Shown here in pieces: positions 20,510-34,038 of a DNA stretch of 64,000 nucleotides; the stretch's first letter is position 1; each line of letters starts with the position of its first letter. The position numbers were made by a program, and so were the translations under genes. This stretch comes from Oscheius onirici (Eukaryota; Nematoda; Chromadorea; Rhabditida; Rhabditidae): positions 5,530,398 through 5,594,397 of the forward strand of contig OW051469.1 of assembly GCA_932521025.1 (NCBI GenBank), given 5' to 3'. The notes under the pieces were generated by a model that saw only the letters and a program-made list of their open reading frames with translations, searched no databases and was not told the DNA's origin.

Positions 20510-23091
20510 ATGATGCAGCAACCTTTGATGGTTAGACCCGACTCGCGTCGAGTCTCCCTACCAACCACCTTGATGAGTCCTCGTCTTTATCCAGCCGGCT
20601 GTCGTCTCAGTCCGACCATCTCTCCGACTCGTCTCTCTCCGACCAAGTCTCCAACCAGAAGGTATTCTTTTCCTTCCAACCTTCCCCTTCAATTACCTCT
20701 CTCCAAAAAGTCAATCACGCCTCGGCTTCCAAAAAAGTCTCTGGTTGTCTAGCCCTTCCTTCATTGGAGACAATTGCCTTGACCTCTAGCGACCGTCTTC
20801 AATTTGAATTTCGAATGAGTCCATTTTCCAAGAATAATGGTCTCTATTTTTCAACAATGCCGTATATAGAAGCTGTTTTCGTCTGTTGGTATCAAATAGT
20901 TAGACGCTTGAAGCCGTTTTTTGTACCTACCTTATAGGGTTTCCTCTTGCTGAATGAGTCCTAAAATAGAATCCGAATACGAGATTTTAATACGGATCAA
21001 GTGTTGAATTTGACAGCATATTTTTCGCAAAAATGAGAGAATTGAATCAGTCTCGGATCCCAGCAAAAGGTCAACCAGATGTCGAAGATTTTGACTCTTT
21101 CCTCTTTGATCTTTCGAGGAAGTACAACTTTCGAGACTTTCAGCAGAAAATCGCTGGAGCTCTTATTGTATAGCAGCGCATGCGAGTGTTGTTTTGACGG
21201 GAGAGAAGTCGTCATGAATCTTTCTCAACGGGTCAAGACCCCTCAATTTCCCTTTATGAAAACATCTGACCCTCTTCCTCCATCTGATTTGCGTCAATGT
21301 CTCTCATTTAGATCGCTGCCACCCACACCCCCATCTCCCTCGCGTCGTTCTCTCCCAGGCACGCCAAGATCTCCGACTCCAAGGTATCCTTCAGGGAATT
21401 CTCGAAAGACCCCTTTTGCAGAAGCAGCAGTCCTCGACCTCTGAGTCCTCGTCGTTTGCTCCCCGACGTCGACGAACATTTCGTTCCTCCAGCTTCTTCG
21501 AGCAGCTCCAGGTACTAGTCTCACGATCTAAGTGGATTTTCCCACGGATTATTTGAATAACAAGGGGGCTAGCATAGTTTCGGATCTAAATTTACCTGAA
21601 AAACAGAAGAAACTTGATATTTGAGGATATTTTTAGTGCTGAACATACGCCTCATCACGGTCGACGACGACGCTATCGCTATTCCAAGTATGTTCCTTTT
21701 TGTGTTTCTGAAACAGCGAGACGCGAGCCATAATTCGCACTAACCCATTTTGATGCAATCCGTCCAATGGCTCGCTTTTTTCTTAATCTTGTTGCGTCTG
21801 AAAGGGAGCAGTCCATGTTTTGACGTTTTGTTGGAGGATTATTTTTTAGTCTCTCTGCAATATCTCTACTTCTCTCAGGAAATTTACCACGCATTGGCTT
21901 CGTAGTCACGCCCTCGAAATTATCCATATTTACATCTCTTCATTTTCATCCGATTACGTCATCGTGCAACCCACATCGTGAGATTTTCAGGTATCAATCT
22001 TCGCTACGCGATTCTGGCATAATGGACTCCGAGTCTAATGTTTGTTGTCTTCTTCCAGAATAAATTTTGATTTATAGTGGGGTCAAGTGGATCGAGCCGA
22101 GTCTCATGAGGGACAACTACGCAGCTTCGCCTATAAATACGGCTCGGTCTTTGACAATGGTTACGAGGCCAAAGAGATTCCTCCGGAGAAGAAACCCGGT
22201 AGGTTCTGTTCAATTTAAACGTCACTCTGTCTCGAGGGAAGAAACTCTGTCACTTTCAGGCGATAGCCGACGTGCCACGTGTCCTGAGATTTGTCTCTTT
22301 CCACCGACTAATCGACCCTCCAGACGGGTTGTACTTCGAGTGTACGGGGAGAAAAACTCGGGGAAGAAGACACTTCTTCATCAGCTGCACAAACATGCCT
22401 CCAATACACACGACGAAGTCATGGGTTAGTTTAAACTCCTCTTTCTAAAAAAATATTTGTCGTGTATCACTATTTGCCAAACAATTTAAACGCTTACAGT
22501 AGATGACGATGATGGTACGGGTAGAAGAAGCAGCTTTCTTCTGAACGGAGAGGAGATTCGTCTAGAACTTCTGATAGAAGCGGCTCTCGAAGTAAGTGTA
22601 CAGTAAAATCTCATATCTTTTTAGATGGAACCATTTTCCTGTAACTTGCCTGTTTACATCATCATGTACTCGGTTGACAGTCGGGAATCTTTCCACTACG
22701 CTCAACAGTTGCTAAGCAGGTTAGTCACAAAACTACTGTCGAACAAACAATCCTCCAGGATATCTCAAATGCACGCGGATAAGCCAACGAGGACAATTCT
22801 GGTCGGAAATAAACTGGACTTGAAAAGAAACCAAGTAGTCACTTTAATAGGTTAGAAGCCTTTAGACTCTTTAGATGATTCTGTTTAGAAGGAAAATGTA
22901 TGTCGAAGATTTACAAGAGCAGTTACGTCGAAGTCTCTGCTCTTCTTGGAATGAACTTGGACGTTTTATGGGCAGAACTGATCCGACAACTGGAACATCC
23001 GGGCGAAACGACCTGGATGGAAAGAGTTGTGAATCGTGGAAAAGTCTTTGCCAAATCTTGCGAAACTATCATCAAAATGATTGCAGCCTAA
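20510..23091 (+). CDS. RGK-family (Rad/Gem/Rem) small GTPase-like protein
   Basis: Ras-superfamily protein of the kind that inhibits voltage-gated calcium channels and affects the cytoskeleton. A long Ser/Pro/Arg-rich N-terminal extension is spread over exons (20510-20661, then from 21312): SPTRLSPTKSPTR, RSLPPTPPSPSRR, SSPRPLSPRRLLPDVDE. The G domain has a P-loop GEKNSGKKT, then LLNGEEIRLELLIEAALE where Ras has switch II (DxxG missing, as in RGK proteins), NLPVYIIMYSVDSRESF, the base-binding LVGNKLDLKRNQV and YVEVSALLGMNLDVLW. The frame stops at 23091 (KMIAA). A downstream open segment (23132-23323, KKRKIKKSLLSS then poly-Ser) could be an alternative basic C-terminus, as RGK proteins usually have. 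Start: ATG two bases after a strong acceptor. The large first intron holds an extra open frame (21033-21173). Confidence 0.77.
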
Positions 23092-23837
23092 AGATCGATC
23101 ATATCGTATATCCTGTGTTTTGACATTGTGATCGCCTCCGGTTTGGTATTTTCTTACTTGTACGCCTGATAAACATCTTGCAAAGAATTGTTTACCTCTC
23201 TTATTCTTCAAAGGCAAAAGAGTCAAAAAGCGAAAGATCAAGAAGAGCCTGTTATCATCGAACGCGGTGACAATTAGCTCCTCCTCATCGGGCTCATCCT
23301 CCGCCCGTGTTGACTACAGATAATCCTCATCGAGCCAATTTCCGAAAGAGACTTTCGCGTTTCTTTCTCTTTTAACCGTTTTCAAAGATCAAGTAGGCAA
23401 AATTCTACCTTTGAAAAGGATAATTTTCCGTTCTGATGAACTGAATACGATAGTCTATCAATTCTATTGCAATGGAAGTCGTTTCACTTTTCCCGATTCT
23501 GTTATTCTGTTATATAAGTGTCCTGATTGGTGATAGGCAAACTGTCAGGTTCAGTAAGACTGAGCAGAATAATAAAGAATAGATAAATATATTTTCCCTA
23601 AATACATTTCCGTAAATATACAGAACTTTTGTTTTCGAGACAATAAATTGAAACTGCTTCATTTTCTGCTGAATTCTGAAACCCGGAAACTATTGAAGTA
23701 AGGCAAAGCAAGATGAAGCCTGTTCATTTCACTATCACTTCGTAAAGAATTTTTTAAGCAATACTTTTAGTTCTAAAAGAGACATTATCTTATTCCTTAA
23801 CATTTCCAAACAAAAAAAAATTAATTACCAGGAACAG
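23092..23837. other. 3' flank of the GTPase with a candidate alternative terminal exon
   Basis: A frame open from 23132 to 23323 ends in a Lys/Arg cluster and Ser-rich tail (VKKRKIKKSLLSS), unlike random sequence. It could be joined from a donor inside the last GTPase exon, but the phase-correct donor (aatc|gtggaa) is weak. The rest, to 23837, is AT-rich with no gene seen. Confidence 0.35.
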
Positions 23838-26800
23838 ATGTCCCGCCGGTTGCCATGGAAACGCGTGACCACTTCCACCATGGAGTCTAATAAAGGGTAA
23901 GCCTCTTTTTTTATTATTTGACCAGTTGAGCTTCAAGAACAATGTAAACTTTTAGAATGGCTTCGAACACTCTAATCCAATGGTCAACATGTGCCAATTA
24001 CCTTGCAGTCGCGTCCATCACAGCCGATGAACAGGGACAGGTTGAGTTTATCACCTTTTCTGTAAGTTTGTAATCTCAAAAAAGAAATATATGAGAATGA
24101 TCAGGGAGCGAAGAACGATACAATAGTATCACGATCGTGTCGGGTAACCTCTCTCCAATGGCATTTGACCGAGCCGACGGTGGCAGTCGGCTGGACAGAC
24201 GGCAATTTCACGGTCAACTGTCTGAGGGAGAATGCTCAAGGTTGTAAGTGTCTCGGGCTCAGGAACTGACCTCATTTTCAGCTGTTACTATTCCACTTCC
24301 TCAAGAGGCAGCCATCTTCCATGTGGAATGGTCTCACAATGGGAAAGTGCTCTGTGTGGTCGACAAGGTGAGTACTGAAATAAGTAGCAATTTAATATTT
24401 AGACCGGCCACGTGCATCTCTACTCGTACAACTCTCGTTCGGGAGATCTGGTTCATGTGGGAGACTATGATCTTCATGAAAAGCCGACAGCGGCAAGTAA
24501 AATGTTCTTTCGACAGTAAATTTACTCTACTTCTTCTAACTTTTTAAATGTAGGCGACAAACGATAATCGAAAAACCAACGGATCTAAATGGAGTCGAAG
24601 AGACTAATGGAGTTGATGACGAGGAACTGAAAATGACCAATTTGGACAAGGCTTTGAAGGAGAGAAACAGAAGGATAGGAACACGAAGAATGTCAGCCTT
24701 TGGTCCTCCCAGTGGAACGGCTTTCCTTGTGGCTACAGACAGAAATACTCTCTATACGATCAGTGACCAAGGCATCAAAGATGAGGTTTTTACGGTAAGA
24801 TCAGTAAAGACACAAAAAAACGAGATAGTTTGATCAAAATGCCGTCTATTTGGGCAACTACGATGAGAAGAATCTCTTGATGGTAATGACGAGTGATCAA
24901 TTTCTTCATCAACTCGAAATGCAAAATGAAAACTGGTCCGAGAGATGGAAGGTCAAGCTGGGAGGAAAAGACATGGACATTTATCGGTTCCTCCTACTCG
25001 ATGGCTTATTCATGACCGCCTTCCGTTCGAAAGATATCCGAGTCTGGGATCTGACTGCCGAAGAGACCACGGCTCTGCCTCTTAGTGTAAGTATTGTATT
25101 CTTTGTCTCTTTCAGTTGTTCAGGAAGCAAAAGGATTCACAGACGAGGAGATTTGTATCAGTGTGGCCTACTCTCGTCGCAAAGGAACTATCACAGCTGG
25201 AACAAATCTGGGTAGAGTGGCGAATTGGAGGAAGAGACAGGGAGAAAAGAGAATGGAAACTACTTGGAGACTTCAAATGGCCAACCAGATTGGAGAGGAA
25301 GAAGTACAGGACGTCTCGTGGTCCCCTCTTCATCCAGTCTTGGCCGTAAACACTGGAAGCGGCATCACGATTCTTCGAGACGAACACAATATTGTCTCGA
25401 TGAAAAACAAGGTATGATTTGATCGATAAGGTGTAACAAATGAATATTTTAGATAGCAGTGATCCAATCAGGACCGACATCTTTTACTTTACTCAATGTC
25501 GGGACGGGAGTCAACCAGGAACTAAAGTTGACAGGTCCACCCTCAGGAGTGCACATTATAGACAAACAACTGGTGGTCTGGACGAAAGATACTGTAAGAT
25601 TTGAGAAAAACTTTCAAAAGGAAAGTAGGTTCTCACATATGACGTCCAAACCTCCTTGGCTACCATCCAATCGACAGCTTTTGCCTGTGCAACGACCGAC
25701 GTTGTCGTCAATCAACAGACTCTGTATTGTGTTGAAAAGGACAAGATTAATGCCAGAACTTTACAGGTTAGTTTTTGTAGAAAATTCTATTGTTTTTAGG
25801 GAACAGTACGACAAATAATAACTCTTCCTGAAATGGAAGGAGATCCGGTCTTGCTGAGTCAGAATCGTAACTGGCTGGCTGTCGCCACCACGAATGGTTT
25901 TATTCGAATCTACGATGTGTCCAAAAAGTAAAACTTTTCATTGAATCAAAGTATTTGATTTTAGGGAAGCCCGTCAAGAACATCATTCAAAATATATCGT
26001 CGAAGCAGTCGAAAATTTCTGGAAATGGGCATCGGTGCGAATAAACATTGCTGGAAATCGGGTGGCTTGTACTTTCTACGAGGTTAACACTCCCTTTTTC
26101 ATAGAAAGTTTTGAAGTTAGGCAGAGAATATGATGAGTGAGAAGGTTGTAGTCTTCGATGCTGAAACAGATACCGTATCTTTCTTCTCCTTCGACAAGGG
26201 AATGACTGATCAGCAGGAATATGAAGCTGAAGCCGAACTGGCGGCTATAACTTCCCAACGACCGGTTACAGCGGCTGCAAGGTTTGTAGAAACTCATTTT
26301 TAGCATCAGATTACAGAAAAATGGAGCGGGAACAGTCACGCTATCGTATGATGCTTCACAGACCGAGTGCGATTCATTGGGACGAAGCTGACGAGCGTTT
26401 TCTGGTCTGTGAAGCCATTTCCCACACGGTCGAGGTCCTCGAAAACATGGTCTCTTTATTTTAATAATAAAAAAGCTTTAAAGTTTAGGTTCTGTCAATG
26501 TTTGTGACGCCAGAGAACGGGATACAATTGCACGACTTGATCAAAGTATCGCCGGCTTGTGAAAAACTCATCGGAGTGGCTGTTCCGCAAATGTTCTTCT
26601 TAAAAAGATCCGAATTCGACGACGAAGAGATCAGAGGAGAGAAGACCATCGGTCGACTGGTTGTCGGGAGGACTCTTCGCGAGTTTGCTGGTCTCGAACA
26701 ATGCGATGAGAACACGCGTAAGGCCATGATGGACTTCTCTCTGTACTTGTCTCTGGGACAGATGGACGATGCCTTCAAAGCCATCAAATTCATCAAGAGC

Positions 26801-29364
26801 GACTCCGTCTGGGAGCAAATGGCTTCAATGGCTGTCAAGACGCGTCGTTTAGACGTTGTTCAAGTCTGTCTGGGACACATGAAGAATGTTCGAGGGGCCA
26901 GGGCCCTGAGGCAAGCTCAACTGGATGGTGAGATTGATCCTTTTCTTATTCATCTGTTGGTTCAGGTGAGAACTCCGAACTACAGTGTGCGGCAGTAGCT
27001 GTCCAGCTTGGAATGATTGTAAGTTCAACTTTTTTTAAGAAAAAATTTCTTAGGACGAAGCAGAGGCTATCTACGCCACCCACGGTCGCTACGACAAAGT
27101 GAATCACATTGAACAAGCTCAAGGACAGTGGCAACAATCCTTCGACATTGCTGCTCGCTACGATCGAATCCATCTTCGAAACACTTGTTACAATTACGCA
27201 AAGTTTTGCGAAGAACTAGGCGCCATCGATGACGCTATTGCCAAGTAGGATAGTCACTCTCTTTTAAAAAGGAACAAATTTAGTTATGAAAAGTCGGAGA
27301 CTCATCAGTTTGAAGTGCTGAGAATGCTGTCGAATGCCCCTCGATTGCTAGACAATTATATCAGAAGCAAAAGGGATCCGTAAGTTCTTTTAAACTTCTT
27401 TTGAAAAGCTTTTACAGAGAAATACAAAAGTTCTGGGCTCGATATCTCGAGTCGAGTGGAGAATACGAAGGAGCCTCGAACTTTTATCTGATAGCTAACG
27501 ACATATTGTCATTTGTTCGGGTCAAGTCTATGCAGGGAAAGGTTGAAGAAGCTGCCAAGAAGGCTCTTGAGACAGGAGATCAGGCGGCTTGCTATCACAT
27601 GGCAAAGGTTTACGAAGCTGACAAGGACTACGAAAAGGCTGTCAACTTTTACACCAAAGCAAGAGCTTTCAGCAGCGCCATCAGAATCGCAAAGGTATAA
27701 TGGCTTATAGCTTTCAACCGTAATTAATTCAGGAACAAGATCTGAAGGACAAGCTGGCGAATCTCTGTCTACTGTCCGGCGGGAACGACATGGTCGAAGC
27801 TGCTCGATACTACGAGAGCATTCCTGGCTATGCTCATCAAGCAGTTATGCTCTATCATAAGGTAAAACTTTAAAAACAGGAAAAATAACACTTAAGGCTG
27901 GAATGATTGGTAGGGCCCTCGACTTGGCCTTCAGAACAGAACAGTTCAGCGCTTTGGATCTGGTTGTAAAAGATCTTGATGCATCTTCGGAACCGACCAC
28001 CTTGAAAGTGAGGACAGTTTTCGGCCAAAACAAAAGTTTCCAGAGAGCAGCCGAGTTTTTTGAGAGTAATCAGAACTACGAGAAAGCGGTCGAGCTGTTG
28101 TGCATGGCTAAAGACTTTTCGGAAGCTATTTCCCTTTGTAAGAGGAAAAACGTTCGAATCAGTGACCAGATGGCAGAACTTTTGACACCAACCAAAGGTA
28201 TGTTTACTACTTTTTCAGCAAAAGTTTATATCGCAGATTCTACTCCAAGTGTGGCTGAACGAAAAGAACTTTTATTTTCCGTAGCCGAGCTCTGTATTCA
28301 GCAGGGAGCCTACATTCTGGCAGCCAAAAAGTATACTCAAGCAGGGGACAAGATCAAAGCGATGAGAGCTTTGCTCCGGTCAGGAGACACTCAAAAGATC
28401 CGTTTCTTCGCCAATACTGCTCGGAGCAAAGACATTTACATTCTGGCTGCCAACTACCTCCAGTCGACAGACTGGAAGGGAGAAGTGGAAATTGTTCGGG
28501 ACATTGAGACTTTCTATTCGAAAGCGCAGTCACCCGAACACTTGTCAAACTTCTACATTTCTTGTGCCCACGTAAGTCAAGAACTCTCTCTAATCTTTAC
28601 GTAACCCAATCCGGCCGTCTATGTGCCCACAATAACAGTTTTGAGACGCGCGACAGTTGCGTAAGGTCAATTGGGTCAGCTTACAGTTGGCGTAATAAAC
28701 AACTTGCAGATGGAAGTCGAGAATTATAACGACTTCGACAAGGCTCAGAGTGCATTGGAACAGGCACAGTTGTGTCTAGAAAATGCTCTGAAGAAGAGTC
28801 CTGAAAACACAGCTCTTTCGGAAATTCAGCGTCAAGTACAAGGTCATTTGAAGCAGTTGCAAGAGTTTCAAAGAATTAAGGGGTGAGATTAGCAAGTTAG
28901 AGTTGAGCTACGATAAATACAGAGTGTACAGTAGAGATCCAAACGATGCAGTCAGACAGTTACAAATTTTGGCGGAAGCGGCTGACCAAGATGACGTGAT
29001 CAAGCCAAGTCACATATTTGCTCTTTTAATTGCTCACCATGGCGGGAAAGAGAATTGGACTCAGGCGAGAACTTGTGTTTTGACTCAGGAAAGTTAAAGT
29101 TTAGGCATACCGTTGCATTCAGCAGCTGAAAAAACAGATGCCCAACAGCAACCTTCCGGATCTGGTGGATCCAGTTCTTCTGGATAAGGTAAGATTCTGT
29201 TAACAGTTCATCTATTTGTGTATCAACATTGAAATTGTCAGATTTGTGGCGAAATGCGAGTTGAGAGGATCACATCGATCCAGCCAACAGGTGCCGAATC
29301 GGACGATGATAACGAAGAAGTGGACTTTTCTCATGCAATGAAACGACGTCAAGCAGTGCCTTAG
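23838..29364 (+). CDS. che-11: Intraflagellar transport protein 140 (IFT-A complex)
   Basis: Component of the IFT-A complex that drives retrograde transport in cilia. The N-terminal half is WD40 repeats: TCANYLAVASITADEQGQVE, LTEPTVAVGWTDGNFTV, HVEWSHNGKVLCVVDK, ISVAYSRRKGTITAGTNLG. The C-terminal half is TPR-like: GRYDKVNHIEQAQGQW, FEVLRMLSNAPRLLDNYI, LAAKKYTQAGDKIKAMRALL, SGDTQKIRFFANTARSKDIY. These are close to the conserved IFT140 C-terminus, including the NFYISCAH and NYNDFDKAQ segments. It ends in an acidic tail (ESDDDNEEVDFSHAM) with AATAAA two bases after the stop. About 20 exons, introns mostly 35-50 nt. The start is uncertain: ATGs at 23838, 23880 and 23957 are in frame; the last (MASNTLIQW) best matches the family. 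Full length, no break seen. Confidence 0.92.
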
Positions 29365-30339
29365 GAATAAAGTCTATGTCACCTTGAATTGTTTGTATCG
29401 GCTGGCATAAGAATGAGTCCACCCCAGCCGTCGTGGGAAATCCAAATAGAGAACAACCGTAACCGTCTCTCGCTTTGATTGAGCCGACACTTGAAACTTT
29501 CAAGGGATAAAGGGTGACCAAGCGCAAACTTTTCGGGTCACGTTAGGTGTCAAGAAGGTGGCAATGCAAGGAAGTGAGAGGATTTGTCAGATAGATACAA
29601 TAATCAGTACGCTCAATAATCTCACGCTTTGGATGGAGTGAAGATAGTACATGCTGTGAATGCTTGATTCCAACGGAACAGTTGTAATGTTAGGGGTTTG
29701 AGAGGGCGGAACTTGTTTGGTTTGAAGCCACAAACCACGTCAACAGACTTTGATGGCTTGTGATGATCTCAGTTTGAATGAGGGAATGTAAACTACCTGG
29801 TCGAGAGCTTGACCGATGTGTTCTTCTTGTTGCGAACTTTGCTTCTCTACTTAAATGTTACCTCTTGACTAGTTTTTAGAATGATACACTAAATAAAAAA
29901 CAGGACCAGCATAACCAATAGAAAAGATACTGTTTTTGTCCCTCTCACATTTTCAACCTGGATTCTCTAACCAAACTGCTTACAGTAGTTGCTACCACAA
30001 GGTAGTATCCCTATTTTGCTCAAGAGAAAAACCTGTTTGCTGCATGTGCTCTTGGGCTCCCGATGTCTCAACTTCCTTTGTGCCATATGTCAGTGGCTGA
30101 TTGGCTATCCCCTTCTCAGTTTACATTCCAGATATCTTCGTACAATATGGACTGGCAATTTCCGGTCGTCTCCTCCGAAATAAACATTGTCTCGTTAGCT
30201 CGAAACCCGCCCTCGAACGCCATTCGTTGCACACACAGTTGCGCTCGAGCTCCATCTAAGCCACGCCCATCATTCAGTATCCACTGTAATTGCTCCCAGC
30301 TTTTCTTTTCTATTCTATTCTCATTCTCTTGTTCAGAAA
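29365..30339. other. Intergenic, upstream of the DM-domain gene
   Basis: About 1 kb. It carries the IFT140 polyadenylation signal at its left end and a strong acceptor (ctcttgttcag) just before the DM-domain ATG at its right end. No coding, RNA or repeat feature was recognised between. Confidence 0.45.
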
Positions 30340-32362
30340 ATGCTGCTGGGTGGTTTTCCTCTACAGTTCGGAAGCCGTGTTGAGAGGGAGCGGAAGCCAA
30401 AGTGTGCCAGATGCAGAAACCATGGACTCGTCAGCTGGCTCAAGGGACACAAGAGACACTGTAAATACAAGTGAGTCCATTTGGAATTATCCAAGACGAT
30501 GTAAGAGGCTATCTTCTCTAAATACTTGTAAAATTCCAGTTTGTTCAGTACCTACCTTCTTTCAAAATGTTGTTGCTAGAAATTGGAAGAATGAGGTTCC
30601 TCTGAATAAGAGAGCTTCCTTCTGAGTATCTATTTCTCGCTCCTTCCTGTTCCTCAAATGGCGCAACAGGCCATATTTGATAGTGTTGCGCTTTCTCGCT
30701 TCTCGCTCAGATCGTGTTACAGTAATCCGGGGTAAACATTAACGCGAAAATGTGTGCAAGGCGAGAGCATTGATAGACACTCGAAGTGAGCCGATTATAC
30801 TGGCTGGGAAGCACAAATACAGGCACTCTCTTGGGTACTTGGAGTCTCTTGCGCAAAGGCGTATCAGCCTCAGCTGTCACGTTGGGAGAGAGACCGACGA
30901 GTGAGGGTGTTGGAACAGCTGGATTCCGAGGCGAGAAACGACAAATAGACCGGGATACGGTAGCTCTCGATCTCTTCTGACACTTCAATTTTAAGTATTG
31001 TAAACTTACAGAGAATGTGCTTGCGAGAAGTGTAACCTCATAGCCGAACGTCAACGTGTGATGGCAGCCCAGGTTGCTTTGAAAAGGAAACAGGCTACCG
31101 AAGACGCTATCGCTCTCGGATTACGGTACTTTCAAACACTTCAGTTTCAAACATGTAATTCAGGGTGGTGGCCGGTCAAGCCATCGATAGACTGCCCCAA
31201 GGTCCAGTCTGGAATACTGCAGCAGACGAGGAAGAAGAGGACTGTAAAGATGGTAGGTCAAATATGTGTCTACTGATCAAAAAGAAGTTTCAGAGGAAGA
31301 GTCTCGTTCTCCATCTCCCCCGGACTGTACTCCTCCAAAGAAAATCAAAGAAGAGAGGGCAATGTCCAATCGAATGGCTCCTATGGAACTGTTGGGAGTT
31401 CTGTTTGAGGATCAAGAAAAGAGAGTTCTCAGTCTAGTGCTAGAAGGAAGCAATGGAGACCTACTGCAAGCGATTGAGCATCTGGCCAATGCTCGGAAGC
31501 TCAAGCAGAACAACAAGGTGGGAAAGGGGTAGAACAGAAAGAACAATATGCTACCTAAAAAAACGGCCATCACAACGTAGAATAGACGGAAAGACATGAT
31601 ATAGATTGTGTCTGGCACAAGCAACGCAATGAATAATGTGCCGAGCAAAAGATTTTTATGGGCTTGATCTAAACATATCAATGCAGTAGAAATAGAAAAC
31701 TAACAAGAATATGAAAACGCACAAGATACTCACAATCAGGCAATCTTAGAGAAACAGAACAGTTATGGCACACATGTCTTTTACGTCTGAGACCTTTTTT
31801 TCCGTTTCTGATTCCAAGAAGTATTTTTGATTCAAAGAGATTCCAGCATTCTAGTATCCTTGCAACTTTCGACATTAGTGGCATCCAAACTCTGAAAAAG
31901 AACAATCAGCGAAGAAGAAAACAAAAAGCTACAATAGACCATCTCTAATTGTAAATTCGCGCATAGGATTTGAGCATTATCAGTTCTCCCGAACGGAACC
32001 GAAAGACACCTAGAACTATGTCAAACACCGCAGTGAATTAATGGGCCTTCGGAACCTGGGAATCGCTGTTCAGTTGACACGTTTTGACAAGTCAATTTAC
32101 AAGACTTCAGATTCCCTGTCTCTCTCCTCGCGACCATCTCCCCCAGCACTTTCCAGACTACTCTCATTTCTTCCAAAACTTGACCAAGCCGCAGTTCTCG
32201 ATGGAAGCCCTTCTACAGGTGAATCGATCCCCTTTCATTAAACTTTTTGTTCAGAGACCACCTGCTTTTGCTTTCCCCTGGTCTCCCATCTTTGCCGGAG
32301 CTCCTTTGGATTTGAGTCGTGGCAGCGATGCCTCCAGTTCTCCCAATACCAGTTTGGAATAA
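30340..32362 (+). CDS. dmd-4: DM-domain transcription factor with DMA motif
   Basis: Six exons give 257 residues: 30340-30470, 31012-31125, 31164-31252, 31294-31517, 32111-32218 and 32255-32362. The DM zinc module is near the N-terminus: [54 protein letters not shown], with every zinc ligand present and the tail helix that enters DNA. A second conserved element, the DMA motif ([34 protein letters not shown]), places it with Dmrt4/5/93B-type proteins, whose worm member is dmd-4. The family controls sex-specific and neuronal development. The C-terminus is Pro/Ser-rich ([20 protein letters not shown]). Start: four bases after a strong acceptor. The first and fourth introns are long (541 and 593 nt) for this window. 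Confidence 0.92.
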
Positions 32363-32531
32363 CTTTTTTTTCTCGTTCAAAATGAAGATATACCGTATCC
32401 CTTTTGTTTTGACAGGTTGCATGCTTTGTGTGAATAGACGGTTGCATCACTGATGAGGGCAATCCGACGGGTGTCCAACAAAGACAGCTGACACCCCTAC
32501 AGAGTAAACAATACAGAGAACTTTTATACAA

Positions 32532-33865
32532 TTATTCTGAATCGGAAGAAGAACTTCCGTAGTTGGCGACCAGACCTTGCAGGCCTGGTTCTTCTTTAGG
32601 CACTTTTTCTGGCTTAATTTCTTCTGAAATCTTCGGCGCTGTTGTTATACTGTCGTCGTCTTTCACAGCCGCCTCTGGCTCTTCTCTCTTCACCTTCTTC
32701 CGTACAATTCCCAGCTGCAGCGCCGTTTTTGACGATTCAATTGGCGTGAAATCGAACTGGAAACGAATTTTGTGGACTTATGAAGAAAAATTACCTTCTC
32801 GACAATCCTTCTGTCGCGATCCTGTTTGAGATTTCTTTTGAGTCGTTCCGCTGAATTAGTCGGTTCCGCACTCGACGTTGATGGTCCGCCAAAACCGAAG
32901 ATTCTCTTGCTGCTTACGGCCATTCGTTCTTCGTCTTTTCGCTCATCAAATGCTGAAGGATGTGGTTTTACATGGAAAATAGTATAAGATACATTTAACA
33001 TCGGCGTATCGTTTCAGCATACTCGCAACTTTGGCATCTTCCGGCGTGTCGGGCAGCAGCTTGATGCTGAGAGAGGAACGTGCTCGAAGGTCGTCATCCT
33101 TGGCCCTCTGATCGTTCAGATCCTTCTTCTCGTTCTGAATTCAAGCTAGTTACGTAAAAGGTACAAAAATACCCTGAACCTCGTCCTTAAAATGGAATTG
33201 GCCGCGAAATCGTCTCTCATTCTCTCGTTCAGCCATTCCAACTTGTCTATCCGTCCTTCTTCCATCTCCGCCGTTTTGTTATCCTAAAAACCGCCGTTTT
33301 TTTAAAGTTAGAAGTACAATAACCTCATGTTCATGTTCTGCCTTGAACATTGCATCTGCAGCCAGCTTCTGATTGAAAGTTCTGTCGACTGCTCCCAGCT
33401 GGTCGATTGTGGACGGATCATACCGTTTCTCTTGTCGACTACAGCCCTCAACCAGCTCATAATCGAAGTTCTAAAATAGTCTGGATATTTTCAAAGAAAG
33501 TGATACCTTTGGATCGGTTCGAATAACGTAGTAGTTGTCGCAGAGATGACATTTCATTCGGAATTCGTACAACGGCGTCGTGTAGTAGTGTCCGACTCGT
33601 TTCTTCTCCGCATTGTATCTGACTCCCATTCCGACGTGGTTGTGACAGCCGAGGCACCAGATGTTGAACGGCATCTCGAATCTGATTATTTTTGTCCAAA
33701 ATCTCTACAAAATAAATAGGCAAACCTGATGATGAGGATTCCCTGGCCGAGCTTGGCTGCCCTCTCACGAAGCGCATGTGTTCCATGGTACTTGTTCAGA
33801 CTTTTGTGAGTTTTGTAGTTGAAGTCGGGAGGGTAGTAGAAGTTCTGACCCTTACGCTCTCCCAT
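32532..33865 (-). CDS. YJU2B: YJU2B/CCDC130 (CWC16-family splicing factor)
   Basis: Nuclear protein of the CWC16/Yju2 family associated with the spliceosome. The N-terminus is the family hallmark: MGERKGQNFYYPPDFNY, KTHKSLNKYHGTHALRERA, GILIIRFEMPFNIWCLGC, GMGVRYNAEKKRVGHYYTT, FRMKCHLCDNYYVIRTDPK. Two CxxC pairs bind zinc. Then a charged coiled region (DKLEWLNERMRDDFAANS) and a Ser/Glu-rich end (YGSSSSDSE). About eight exons. It lies 173 nt downstream of the eIF3M stop on the same strand, with an acceptor-like tgcgtttag 25 bases before its ATG, so it may be the third gene of an operon. Confidence 0.92.
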
Positions 33866-34038
33866 GTTTTGTTCTTAACAGTTTGTTCTAAACGCATTGC
33901 CTGTTTTCCAGATATTTGAAAGAGGTAACATCAAAAGAGACAAAAAGAATAACAGAATGCTTTATCCCACAAAACAACAAAACAGAAACAACGGTAAAAT
34001 TTTGAGAGGAAAGTAGAAGAAAAGGGGGGAATCGGTCT

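Noticed and set aside
30707..31054. Minus-strand ORF in the first intron of the DM-domain gene
   Set aside because: It overlaps the second DM exon on the other strand and shows no features of its own.
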